A DNA stretch of 58,198 nucleotides. It comes from Chloroflexia bacterium SDU3-3 (GTDB taxonomy: Bacteria > Chloroflexota > Chloroflexia > Chloroflexales > Roseiflexaceae). The stretch spans positions 1-58,198 of the forward strand of contig WBOU01000015.1 in the NCBI GenBank assembly GCA_009268125.1. Reading direction: 5' to 3'. Under the pieces are notes generated by a model. It was not told the origin of the DNA, did no database searches, and was given only the letters and a program-made list of their open reading frames with translations. Position numbers and translations under genes: made by a program. Shown in pieces: positions 33,861 through 41,400 of this stretch (the first letter of the stretch is position 1; every line of letters starts with the position of its first letter).

Positions 33861-35018
33861 ATGATCAACCCGCGCCTGCTTGCGCCCAAGGCGTTCTACT
33901 TCTTCTGGTTTGCCTCAATCGGGGCGCTTACGCCCTTCACCGGCCTCTACTACCGCACCATCGGCTTCGACCTAGCCCAGATCGGCCTGATCGCTGCGGT
34001 CTCGGGTGTGGTGCAGCTGTTCGCCGGGCCGCTGTGGGCCATGCTGGCCGACGCGTTCCGGCTGCGCCGCGCGCTGCTGCCGATCACGCTGGTGCTCTCC
34101 ATCCCACCGGTGGTGCTGCTGGCCTACGCCCAGGGCTTCGCGCTGCTGCTCCTGCTCTCGCTGCTGGTGGCCCTATTCAGCGCGCCGATCGTAGCCCTGG
34201 CCGACAGCGCCACCATGGCGCTGCTGGGCGCGGACCGCGACGCCTACGGCGCGCAGCGGCTGTGGGGCGCGGTCGGCTGGTCGGTCAACACGTCGCTGTT
34301 CGGCTGGCTGGTCGAGCGCTATGGCTACTGGGTGATCTTCCCCGGCTACGCCGCCTTCGCGCTGGCCACGGCGGTGGTGGCGCTGGCCCTGCCCCGCGCC
34401 GAGCTGGTGCCGGTGAACATGCGCGGCGCGCTGCGCTCGCTGGCCCGCGACGGTCGCTGGCGGCGCTTCTTGGGCTGCGTGTTTCTGGTGGGCTGCTGCA
34501 GCTCGGTGATCATCAGCTTCCTGCCGCTGTACCTGAGCGACCGCGGCGCAACCGGTGGCCAGATCGGCATGTCCCTCACTATCGCCAGCGTGAGCGAGCT
34601 GGTGGTGATGGCGGTCTCGCCCATGGTGCTGCGGCGCTGGGGCGCGAGGCCGCTGCTGGTGGTGGGCGGGCTGCTCTACGCGCTGCGCATGCTGATCTAC
34701 ATCGCCGCGCCCAGCCCCGAGTGGGTGCTGACCGCGCAGGTGCTACACGGCATCTCGTTCGGCGGCTTCTGGATCGCCTGCGTGGTGGAGGCCCAGCGGC
34801 TCGCGCCCAAGGGCTTCGAGGCTACGGCCCAGAGCCTGCTGGGCATGGCCATGGGCGGGGTGGCCAGCGCCCTGGCCAGCGCGGCGGGCGGGGCGATCTA
34901 CCGCGACTACGGCTCGTCCACGCTGTTCGCGATCGTGGGGGTGATGGCGCTGGCCGGGGCCGTGGGCATGCTGGGCGGCGAGCGCCACCATGTGCGGGAG
35001 GATTCGGCGGCGGCGTGA
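33861..35018 (+). CDS. MFS transporter
   Basis: A 385-residue protein with 12 predicted transmembrane helices in two halves. The loop 2-3 motif (WAMLADAFRLRR) corresponds to the MFS G-x-x-x-D-R-x-G-R-R motif. The second half has the related RRWGARPLLVVGG. The N terminus (KAFYFFWFASIGALTPFTGL) is typical of LacY/nucleoside-transporter-like (MFS_1-like) members. Substrate unknown; the LacI-GH4-kinase operon upstream makes a glycoside possible, but the genes are separated by a terminator and 530 bp. The ribosome binding site is weak. Confidence 0.88.
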   Translation: MINPRLLAPKAFYFFWFASIGALTPFTGLYYRTIGFDLAQIGLIAAVSGVVQLFAGPLWAMLADAFRLRRALLPITLVLSIPPVVLLAYAQGFALLLLLSLLVALFSAPIVALADSATMALLGADRDAYGAQRLWGAVGWSVNTSLFGWLVERYGYWVIFPGYAAFALATAVVALALPRAELVPVNMRGALRSLARDGRWRRFLGCVFLVGCCSSVIISFLPLYLSDRGATGGQIGMSLTIASVSELVVMAVSPMVLRRWGARPLLVVGGLLYALRMLIYIAAPSPEWVLTAQVLHGISFGGFWIACVVEAQRLAPKGFEATAQSLLGMAMGGVASALASAAGGAIYRDYGSSTLFAIVGVMALAGAVGMLGGERHHVREDSAAA

Positions 35019-35062
35019 TGTGGGCCGCTGAGTCGGCGCTACGATGCGGGTGATGTTTTCGA

Positions 35063-35091
35063 TGGGGCGGATACGCGGCCCGCCCCTATGC
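35063..35091. repeat. GGGGCGG/CGCCCC palindrome
   Basis: GATGGGGCGGATACGCGGCC and CGCCCCTAT form a hairpin just after the MFS gene; it belongs with the GGGCGGAC palindromes at 29538 and 37549 and may act as a terminator. Confidence 0.5.
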
Positions 35092-35124
35092 ATGCTTTCG
35101 TACTGCCCTGCTTGAAAAGACACG

Positions 35125-35562
35125 TTAGAGATCAATAGCGCGTTTTCCACCAACCATATTTGAGATCATCTCATCATACTCATCGGCTGTCATAGCTATG
35201 GCTACAATAGCGCTGATGAACTCTTCAGGATCGATATAGTCACCGAGCAGCGCATGCTCGAACCATATCGTTTTGTTGTTTGTATCAAGTGAGAATTTTC
35301 CAAACAGCAGCTTATAGTTTTCTTCTAATATTCTCTGGCCGATCTCACTAGAAAACCTGGTTATTTGTAGGCTAATGGGTGAAAATAGCCTTACCACAGT
35401 TTGAGATTCACTCCAGTCGACGGCCCTTACAAAAACTTGCGTGCTTCCTTGCTGTAGTACGATATCGCCATCTTTGTCAATAGTATAATCAACATTCTTT
35501 TGCTGTAGATATCGTTCTAATTTGTTGTGAAGGTGAAAAGCTGCCTGTGATCGGGATATCAT
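35125..35562 (-). CDS. YbjN/CesT-like small chaperone-fold protein
   Basis: A 145-residue protein. The pattern of an N-terminal helix (HNKLERYLQQKNVDYTID), a strand-rich middle (GDIVLQQGSTQVFVRAVDW, VVRLFSPI) and a C-terminal pair of helices resembles the YbjN/type III secretion chaperone fold used for peptide binding. The gene and flanks are much more AT-rich than all neighbours and use codons such as ATA, AGA and TTA freely, which suggests recent acquisition. AAGGGAGAT precedes ATG 35562. A TTGACA (35624-35619, minus) lies upstream with no clear -10. Function is tentative. Confidence 0.6.
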   Translation of the reverse strand: MISRSQAAFHLHNKLERYLQQKNVDYTIDKDGDIVLQQGSTQVFVRAVDWSESQTVVRLFSPISLQITRFSSEIGQRILEENYKLLFGKFSLDTNNKTIWFEHALLGDYIDPEEFISAIVAIAMTADEYDEMISNMVGGKRAIDL

Positions 35563-35826
35563 GGAACATCTCCCTTCATCATATGTGAGCTATATAATCA
35601 TCTAAAGCGTATCATTATTGTCAAGCGATAGTTTTAGCGTAGTATGATTTTGTGAGTAATAATTTTTCTGCCTGCATCTATCTTGCGATGAGTTGTCCTC
35701 GATTGGCTTAATCGCTATGGCGTGAAGGGCCTGGCTCTACGCTACCAGTCGCATCAACACGTTACCCTTCTGAAACTTGGCGTCTTGGAGCCTTGGCGGT
35801 AAAACGGTCCTACTCCCCGTCGGCGG
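35563..35826. other. AT-rich spacer with a CCTTGG repeat
   Basis: The first 140 bp share the low GC of the adjacent YbjN-like gene. A TTGGCGTCTTGGAGCCTTGG repeat (35776-35806) with GCGGTAAAACGG lies at the right, just before the stop of the GNAT fusion gene. No ORF. Confidence 0.6.
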
Positions 35827-36753
35827 TTACTCCCCTGAGGCGGGATTTGCGAACTTCTGCCAGTACCCCTCGGCGATCTTCGCCAGCTCGTCGAATGTGT
35901 AGCAGCGCCCGGCCTCGTCGCGCACGCGGGCGGGCGTGGGCGGGATGAGCAGGTAGCAGCCGTCATCGGGCGGGCCGTCGTAGCGCAGCAGGATGGCGTC
36001 TATGCCTTCGATCTGAGTGGCGCTGAGGATGTCGGGCTGGTCATCTAGGGTTGGGCCGAGGTCGGCTGTGGGCACTGGCGCGGGGTTGCCGGGCCTGGCC
36101 CAGGGCAGCAGCCGCACGCCGCTGGCGTCGAGCAGCGTGACGGCGAGCGCGGTGTAGCCGGGGGCGATCCGCTCGGCCAGGTAGGGGATCGCCACGGTGA
36201 GCGTGAGCGCGCCGCCCGTATGGGCGCGGTGCGCGGCGATGTAGCCGTCGTGGAGGAGGTTGAACAGCGCGGCGACCTGCCCCGGCTCGATGGTGGCGGG
36301 CAGCTTCTCCATGTGCACCAGGGTTAGCGCCGCATCCACCTGCTGCTCGCGGGCGATGCGGTAGCCGCAGCGCTGGTACATGCGGATGTTGGCCTGGCTG
36401 CGCTGCCCAGTGAACAGCGCGTAGCGCCGCGCGTGGGGGAACTGGGCCTCGATGGCGGCCAGCAGCCGCGTGCCGATGCCGCGCCCCTGCGCCCCCGGCT
36501 CCACCATCAGCCGCGCGATGGCCACCACACCGCCCCGCTGGCTGGCGCGCACCGCGCCGAGGATCGGCCCGCCCTCCACATCGCGGGCGACCAGCGCAAC
36601 GCACGTGGCCAGCTCGGCCTCTAGCTCGGGCAGGCTCTGGGTGAGCGGCGGGATGTCGGCGCTGCCGTACAGCTCGGCCTCGCGCTGGAAGGCGCGGCGC
36701 TGGAGCGCCAGGATGGCCGGGGCGTCTTCGATTTGTGCGGGTGTGATGTGCAT
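35827..36753 (-). CDS. GNAT acetyltransferase fused to an unknown C-terminal domain
   Basis: A 308-residue protein. Residues 1-155 are a GNAT domain: the acetyl-CoA loop is VEPGAQGRGIGTRLLAAIEA and the later motif is NIRMYQRCGYRIAREQ. Residues about 160-308 form a separate domain (LFNLLHDGYIAAHRAH, LTLTVAIPYLAERIAPGYTA, IDAILLRYDGPPDDGCYLLI). I do not recognise it; it reads like a small stand-alone ligand-binding or immunity-type domain. The fusion suggests that the second domain supplies or regulates the substrate. It is isolated between repeat-rich regions. Confidence 0.8.
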   Translation of the reverse strand: MHITPAQIEDAPAILALQRRAFQREAELYGSADIPPLTQSLPELEAELATCVALVARDVEGGPILGAVRASQRGGVVAIARLMVEPGAQGRGIGTRLLAAIEAQFPHARRYALFTGQRSQANIRMYQRCGYRIAREQQVDAALTLVHMEKLPATIEPGQVAALFNLLHDGYIAAHRAHTGGALTLTVAIPYLAERIAPGYTALAVTLLDASGVRLLPWARPGNPAPVPTADLGPTLDDQPDILSATQIEGIDAILLRYDGPPDDGCYLLIPPTPARVRDEAGRCYTFDELAKIAEGYWQKFANPASGE

Positions 36754-36839
36754 GGGCGTGCTCAGGTGGTGGCTAATGCGGCGATCATAGAGATTTTTCG
36801 TTTGGGCCTTTGCGCCTTTGTGGTGAATGAAGCGGCTTG

Positions 36840-37092
36840 ATTGGTTGGTGCGTGCCCTGCGCGGGCGGCGGCTAGGGGCCAGCCCCTAGCAACCCCGCCA
36901 TGGGGCTACGCCCCCTTGGAACCCCCAATTTGAGGCATTCCGATGCTGTTCTCCTGGCTGCTGGTGTTCGTGCATATGGCCATCAGAACCGTAGCGGCAC
37001 CTTCGCCGCATGGGCCGGGGGGGTAGGGCTGGCGATTCGCCAGTTTTTCTTGCTTCTTGTTCCCTGGGTGCCTTGGAGCCTTGGTGGTAAAA
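36840..37092 (+). repeat. Composite intergenic element, copy C
   Basis: GGTTGGTGCGTGCCCTGCGC, hairpin 1 (CTAGGGG/CCCCTAG), hairpin 2 (ATGGGGCTACGCCCC), CAATTTGAGGC, GTTCGTGCATATGGCCATCA, GCGGCACCTTCGCCGCATGG, then CTGGCGATTCGCCAG followed by TTTTTCTTGC and the tail CTTGGAGCCTTGGTGGTAAA. The 3' palindrome plus T run looks like an intrinsic terminator. Confidence 0.88.
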
Positions 37093-37163
37093 CGGTTCCC
37101 CTTCGCGCCTTTGTGTCTTCGTGGTATTCGTACCCTTTCATTTCCCTTGGCGGTAAAACGGTT
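37093..37163. repeat. Dispersed CTTCG/CTTGG repeats
   Basis: TTCGCGCCTTTGTGTCTTCG, GTGGTATTCG and CCCTTGGCGGTAAAACGG, continuing from the tail of copy C. Confidence 0.7.
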
Positions 37164-37182
37164 TTCCTGCTGCCGTGAGTAT

Positions 37183-37464
37183 TTACCCGAACAACCCCCG
37201 CAGCCAGTCGGTGCTCTCGCGGTCCTCGCGGCGCTGGCGCTCGGCCTGGAGCGAGCTGACCAGCCAGAGAATGGCGGCGGATACCGCCTCCTCGCGGGTG
37301 GGGAAGGCGGCGGTCTGGTGGTGCATCACGCAGGCCACCCACTGCTCGGGATGGGCGAAGTCGGGGCGGGTCCGCACACCGGCGTTGGCGATGCGCACCC
37401 AGATGGCCTCGGGGTCATCGAGGCGGATAGTGTCACTGGTGGCGGGCTGGGGCTGCGAGTCCAT
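37183..37464 (-). CDS. Small protein of unknown function
   Basis: A 93-residue protein with an AGGAG ribosome binding site 8 nt before ATG 37464. It contains PEAIWVRIANAGVRTRPDFA and a helical C terminus (AVSAAILWLVSSLQAERQRR). It has no signal peptide; the short hydrophobic stretch is amphipathic. I recognise no family. It lies 123 bp upstream (in transcription order, downstream) of the amidohydrolase gene, from which it is separated by a GGGCGGAC palindrome. Confidence 0.6.
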   Translation of the reverse strand: MDSQPQPATSDTIRLDDPEAIWVRIANAGVRTRPDFAHPEQWVACVMHHQTAAFPTREEAVSAAILWLVSSLQAERQRREDRESTDWLRGLFG

Positions 37465-37548
37465 GGCGTGTGCTCCTGCGATATGCGTGGCTTCTTGCAG
37501 GTAGTACGGCCAGCGGGCGCTGCGGGTTGCGCGTAGCGCGGGGGATGT

Positions 37549-37572
37549 AGGGCGGACCTCATGTCCGCCCCT
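37549..37572. terminator. GGGCGGAC/GTCCGCCC palindrome
   Basis: TAGGGCGGAC, CTCAT, GTCCGCCCCTA: a 10-bp stem hairpin 16 bp after the stop of the amidohydrolase gene. It may act as its terminator; the same sequence family occurs at 29538-29560. Confidence 0.5.
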
Positions 37573-37587
37573 ACGCTTCGGCCTGCG

Positions 37588-38775
37588 CTAGAGCTTGACC
37601 TCACCCGTTAGGAAGCGGCGCGTGGTCTCGGCCAGGATGGCCGCGCCGTGGCTGAGGGCGCGCTCGTCGATATTGAAGATCGCGGTGTGGTGGGCGCGCA
37701 GCACGCCGTCGGGCAGGGCCGCGCCCAGCATGAACATCGCGCCGGGGGCGGCCTGGGTCATGTAGGCGAAGTCCTCGGCCCCCATGCCCAGGCGCGTGGT
37801 GTCCACGCTGTCCGGCCCCAGGGTGTCGCGGGCCACCTGCGCGATCCACTCGCTCACGCGCGGGTCGTTCGCGCCCGCCGGGTAGCCGCGCTCGACCTCG
37901 ATGCGGTAGTCGCAGCCCAGCGCGCGCGCCACGCCCAGCGCGCGCTCGACCTCGGCCAGCAGCTGCTCGCGCACCTGGGCGTCGAAGCTGCGCAGCGTGC
38001 CGTGGATGTAGACCTCGCCGGGGATGACGTTGGATGCCGAGCCGCCGTGGATCTCGCCCAGGCTCATCACGGCGGGCTGCATGGGGTTGATGCGCCGCGC
38101 CACGATGCCGTGCAGCGCCATCATCACCGGCCCCAGCGTCCACAGCGGGTCGGTGGTCTCGTGGGGGTACGCGCCGTGCCCGCCCGAGCCGGTGATCCAG
38201 GCCTTAAAGCTATCTACGGCGGCGCTGGCGTACTGGCCGCGCAGCGAGATCTCGCCTAGCGGCGCGGTCGAGTCGACGTGCAGGGCGATCACGGCGTCCA
38301 GCCCCTCCAGCGCGCCGTCGCGGATCATCATGGGCGCGCCGCTCATCTCCTCGCCGCCCAAGTCTTCCTCGGCGGGCTGGAACAGGAACTTGACGGTGCC
38401 CTTCAGGCCCTGCTCGGCCATCTGCTGCTTGAGCAGGTGGGCGGTGCCCAGCAGGATGGCGGTGTGGGCGTCGTGGCCGCAGGCGTGCATCTTGCCCGCC
38501 TCCTGCGAGCTGTACTCGGCCCCGCTGGCCTCTAGGATGGGCAGCGCGTCCATGTCGGCGCGGATGCCGATTACCGGGCCGCTGCCGCTGGAGAGCGTGC
38601 CCACCACGCCGGTCTTGCCCACGCCCGTCCGCACGTCGATCCCGCCGATCTCGCGCAGCGTGTCGGCCACCAGCTGGGCGGTGCGCACCTCCTGGAAGGC
38701 CAGCTCGGGGTGGCGGTGGATCTCGCGGCGCAGGCGTACCATCTCGTCCTGAAGGCTCTGTGCTTGGCGAAGCAT
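37588..38775 (-). CDS. M20 family amidohydrolase (hippurate/IAA-amino acid hydrolase type)
   Basis: A 395-residue enzyme of the M20D branch. Motifs: IHRHPELAFQE, IRADMDALPI, HACGHDAHTAILLGTA, LFQPAEED and the late GMGAEDFAYM. Two metal ions bound by these Cys/His/Glu residues hydrolyse an amide between an acyl group and an amino acid. The dimerisation domain contains GGHGAYPHETTDP. AAAGGAG precedes the ATG at good spacing. No signal peptide; cytoplasmic. No metabolic partner is adjacent. Confidence 0.93.
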   Translation of the reverse strand: MLRQAQSLQDEMVRLRREIHRHPELAFQEVRTAQLVADTLREIGGIDVRTGVGKTGVVGTLSSGSGPVIGIRADMDALPILEASGAEYSSQEAGKMHACGHDAHTAILLGTAHLLKQQMAEQGLKGTVKFLFQPAEEDLGGEEMSGAPMMIRDGALEGLDAVIALHVDSTAPLGEISLRGQYASAAVDSFKAWITGSGGHGAYPHETTDPLWTLGPVMMALHGIVARRINPMQPAVMSLGEIHGGSASNVIPGEVYIHGTLRSFDAQVREQLLAEVERALGVARALGCDYRIEVERGYPAGANDPRVSEWIAQVARDTLGPDSVDTTRLGMGAEDFAYMTQAAPGAMFMLGAALPDGVLRAHHTAIFNIDERALSHGAAILAETTRRFLTGEVKL

Positions 38776-38897
38776 GGGTGTTCTCCTTTAATGCCCTGGG
38801 GTATGTGCCAGCGGCCAGCGCGGCGGCTGGCTGCGGTGGCGGTCGTACGGGTGGCTCTATCATACCCAAACTCGGGCGGGGTGGCAAAGAGGACTGA

Positions 38898-39054
38898 TTC
38901 ACCACGGAGATTTTCACCACGAAGACGCGAAGGCACGAAGATTTTTACCACCAAGACTCTAAGACACCAAGGGGACCGTTTTACCACGAAGATGCGAAGG
39001 CACGAAGATTTTTACCACCAAAACTCCAAGACGCCAAGAGAACAGGAGGACCGA
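38898..39054. repeat. Block of CGAAGG and CCAAGG repeats
   Basis: TTCACCACGAAGACGCGAAG, GCACGAAGATTTTTACCACC, AAGACTCTAAGACACCAAGG and two further cycles. The two subtypes alternate here, showing that they form one superfamily with 8-9 bp internal periodicity. Confidence 0.85.
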
Positions 39055-39250
39055 TTTACCACCAAGACGCCAAGGGGCAAAAAGGCCATAGAAACTGGCG
39101 AATTGCCAGCCCTACCCACCTGTCCCATGCGGCGAAGGTGTCGCGAGAGTCTTGATGGCCATATGCACGAACATCAGCCGCCTGTTTTCCAGCACAGAAA
39201 CGCCCAAAATTGGGCTTCCAAGGGGCATCGCCCTCACATGGTGTCACTTT
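39055..39250 (-). repeat. Composite intergenic element, copy E
   Basis: On the minus strand: AAAGTGACACCATGTGAGGG, hairpin 2 (GGGCGATGCCCC), hairpin 3 (GCCCAATTTTGGGC), GTTCGTGCATATGGCCATCA, GCGACACCTTCGCCGCATGG, CTGGCAATTCGCCAG followed by TTTCTATGG, and the tail CTTGGCGTCTTGGTGGTAAA. The 5' end differs from copies A-D. Confidence 0.85.
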
Positions 39251-39319
39251 CTCTGGCGGAGCATTCGGATGCGGCACATGACGAGAGAACGCGTGCCCAT
39301 GCACCGCATGTAAGATTCT

Positions 39320-39535
39320 CGATCTCGCCCACCCGGCCCATGCGGCGAAGGTGCCGCTCGTGCACACTGGCCATATGCACGAACACCAGATGCCTGATTT
39401 CAGCATAGGAATGCTACAAATTGGGGGTTTCGAAGGGGGCAACGCCCCCTCGCGGGGTTCCTAGGGGCTGGCCCCTAGGCGCTGCCCGCGCAGGGCATCC
39501 ACCCACCAAACATTGACCAATGCCATCGCTGATGG
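39320..39535 (-). repeat. Composite intergenic element, copy D
   Basis: On the minus strand: CATCAGCGATGGCATTGG, GGTGGGTGGATGCCCTGCGC, hairpin 1 (CCTAGGGGCCAGCCCCTAGG), hairpin 2 (GGGGGCGTTGCCCCC), CCCAATTTG, GTTCGTGCATATGGCC, GCGGCACCTTCGCCGCATGG. The tail repeat is absent. Confidence 0.85.
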
Positions 39536-39558
39536 AAAAAACGCCCAGCGCCGACGGG

Positions 39559-39606
39559 AAAAGTGACACCATATGAGGGCGATGCCCCTCACATGGTGTC
39601 ACTTTT
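39559..39606. repeat. 48-bp hairpin with 21-bp arms
   Basis: AAAAGTGACACCATATGAGGG (39559-39579; last base omitted from the run limit) pairs with CCCTCACATGGTGTCACTTT plus T (39586-39606); 20 of 21 positions match. It represents two facing copies of the GTGACACCATRTGAGGG end found in elements E and F and in the 100-bp repeat. Confidence 0.85.
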
Positions 39607-39746
39607 CAGGGCGTTCCCATGCCTTTTTGGCAAAGATGCCCGTTCGGTGGCATGAGAGCCGCATTCCAATGCGCTGGATGTACGCCAAGGTCGTGCAAGC
39701 CCCGGCACGCGGTTTTGTACCATGTGCCGCATCCAGAGGCCCCACT

Positions 39747-39841
39747 CATGAAAGTGACACCTGCTGAGGGGCATCGCCCCTGGCGGGGTTCCAAGGGCGC
39801 GGAGCCCTTGGTGCCGCCCGCACAGGGCAGTCACCAAGCAA
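39747..39841 (-). repeat. Variant copy of the element, copy G
   Basis: It contains CATGAAAGTGACACCTGCTG, GGGGCATCGCCCC and GGCGGGGTTCC, and in place of CTAGGGG/CCCCTAG it has the different stem CCAAGGGC/GCGCCCTTGG, then GGTGCCGCCCGCACAGGGCA. The replacement of one stem by another supports a conserved structure. Confidence 0.7.
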
Positions 39842-39991
39842 CAACGAGGAACCATCATGTCGAGGCCGCAAGCGGTCGGGTCGACACGGAACCATCCCCC
39901 AAGCGACACCTCGTGAAGGGCCTGCCCCGAGCCGCCGCCTGCGCAGGGCACGTGCCCGCCAACCACTCCATCATCAAGAAATCACATTTGT

Positions 39992-40020
39992 CCCTTGGGG
40001 CCTTGGATCCTTGGTGGTAA
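39992..40020. repeat. Dispersed CCTTGG repeat
   Basis: CCCTTGGGGCCTTGGATCCT followed by TGGTGGTAA, about 120 bp before GH130. Confidence 0.7.
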
Positions 40021-40139
40021 CCATTCCCCCTCCATCCCCCGCGTTGCGAAACGCACACGCCGCAGGCGGCTGCGCGGGCGGCAAGTTCTGGTACACTAGC
40101 CCTGGCCTGAACGTATTCGGCGCAGAAGGAACACGAACT

Positions 40140-41339
40140 ATGCCAAACACACACTTCAGCGAGCGCTACGCCAAGCTGCTGGCTGCGCACCATAGCCTGA
40201 TCGAGCGACCCAACGCGGTCGACGAGACCTGGGACAACGGCATCTATACCCGCTATGTCCACCCGGTGCTCACCGGGGCGCACGCGCCGCTGTTCTGGCG
40301 CTACGACCTGGACCCGGCCACCAACCCCTTCCTGATGGAGCGCATGGGCATCAACGCCGCCTTCAACGCTGGCGCGATCGAGCTGGGCGGCACGATCTAC
40401 CTGGTGGCCCGCGTGGAGGGCTACGACCGCAAGTCATTCTTCGCCGTGGCCGAGAGCAAGACCGGCGTCGACGGCTTCCGGTTCTGGGATGAGCCGGTGG
40501 TGATGCCCGAGACCGCCGATCCCGATGTGAATGTCTACGACATGCGCCTCACCAAGCACGAGGATGGCTGGATCTACGGCGTGTTCTGCACCGAGCGCAA
40601 AGACCCCAGCGCTGCCCCCGGCGACCTCTCCAGCGCGGTGGCCCAGGCAGGCATCGCCCGCACCAAGGATCTGAAGACCTGGGAGCGCCTGCCCGACCTG
40701 AAGACGCCCTCGGCGCAGCAGCGCAACGTGGTGCTGCACCCCAGCTTTGTGGATGGCAAGTACGCCTTCTACACCCGCCCGCAGGATGGCTTCATCGACG
40801 CCGGGTCGGGCGGCGGCATCGGCTGGGGCCTCTCGGCATCCATGGACCCGGCGGTGATCGAGCGCGAGATTATTGTCGACTCGCGGGCCTACCACACGAT
40901 CAAGGAGAGCAAAAACGGCCAGGGGCCTGCTCCCATCCGCACCGAGCGGGGCTGGCTGCACCTGGCCCACGGCGTGCGCAGCTGCGCGGCGGGACTGCGC
41001 TATGTGCTCTACATGTTCATGACCGATCTGGATGAGCCGTGGCGCGTGACCCATGCGCCGGGCGGCTACTTCATCGCCCCCGAGGGCATCGAGCGCGTGG
41101 GCGACGTGTCGAACGTGGTGTTCTCCAACGGCTGGGTCGAGCGCGAGAATGGCGATGTGCTGATCTACTACGCCTCGTCCGATACGCGCACCCACGTGGC
41201 CACATCCACCGTCGAGCGGCTGGTGGACTATGTGACCAACACGCCGCCGGACACCTACCGCTCGGCGTCGGTCGTCCAGCAGCGCATCGAGCTGATCCGC
41301 CGCAACCTGGCGCTCGACCCCTCGCTGGCCAAGCGCTAG
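40140..41339 (+). CDS. GH130 4-O-beta-D-mannosyl-D-glucose phosphorylase
   Basis: A 399-residue five-bladed propeller enzyme. It matches GH130 subfamily 1 closely from memory: GVITRYRYPVLTAAH-like start (here [17 protein letters not shown]), [78 protein letters not shown] and YYHTIKE-like [16 protein letters not shown]. It phosphorolyses mannosyl-glucose to mannose-1-phosphate and glucose in beta-mannan breakdown. ATG 40140 is chosen since the upstream open part is repeat and TACACT (40092-40097) may be a -10. It is followed by a terminator-like hairpin and an esterase gene. Confidence 0.93.
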   Translation: MPNTHFSERYAKLLAAHHSLIERPNAVDETWDNGIYTRYVHPVLTGAHAPLFWRYDLDPATNPFLMERMGINAAFNAGAIELGGTIYLVARVEGYDRKSFFAVAESKTGVDGFRFWDEPVVMPETADPDVNVYDMRLTKHEDGWIYGVFCTERKDPSAAPGDLSSAVAQAGIARTKDLKTWERLPDLKTPSAQQRNVVLHPSFVDGKYAFYTRPQDGFIDAGSGGGIGWGLSASMDPAVIEREIIVDSRAYHTIKESKNGQGPAPIRTERGWLHLAHGVRSCAAGLRYVLYMFMTDLDEPWRVTHAPGGYFIAPEGIERVGDVSNVVFSNGWVERENGDVLIYYASSDTRTHVATSTVERLVDYVTNTPPDTYRSASVVQQRIELIRRNLALDPSLAKR

Positions 41340-41349
41340 CTTCCCCCGC

Positions 41350-41385
41350 CCTCGCCCTGGCCGAGCAGCCGGGGCGAGGTTTTTT
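41350..41385 (+). terminator. Terminator-like hairpin between GH130 and the esterase
   Basis: CCTCGCCC (41350-41357) pairs with GGGCGAGG (41372-41379), with an inner GGC/GCC, followed by six T. The next gene's GGAGG starts 2 nt later, so it may attenuate the downstream pair. Confidence 0.8.
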
Positions 41386-41400
41386 CTGGAGGTTTTTCCT

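Larger units (their letters stand above)
36754..37182. other. Repeat-rich intergenic region
   Basis: No gene. It holds a CTTTG-type repeat (36804-36830), composite element copy C and further CCTTGG/CTTCG repeats up to about 37163. Confidence 0.75.
38776..40139. other. 1.36-kb repeat-rich intergenic region
   Basis: No credible gene. From left to right it has CGAAGG/CCAAGG repeats, composite element copies E and D (both minus strand), a 48-bp hairpin at 39559-39606, a variant copy at 39747-39841 and a final CCTTGG repeat. Long open frames on both strands are made entirely of repeat sequence. Confidence 0.8.

Noticed and set aside
38710-39408. Plus-strand ORF of 232 codons
   Set aside because: It begins inside the amidohydrolase gene in another frame and then consists of CGAAGG/CCAAGG repeats and composite elements.
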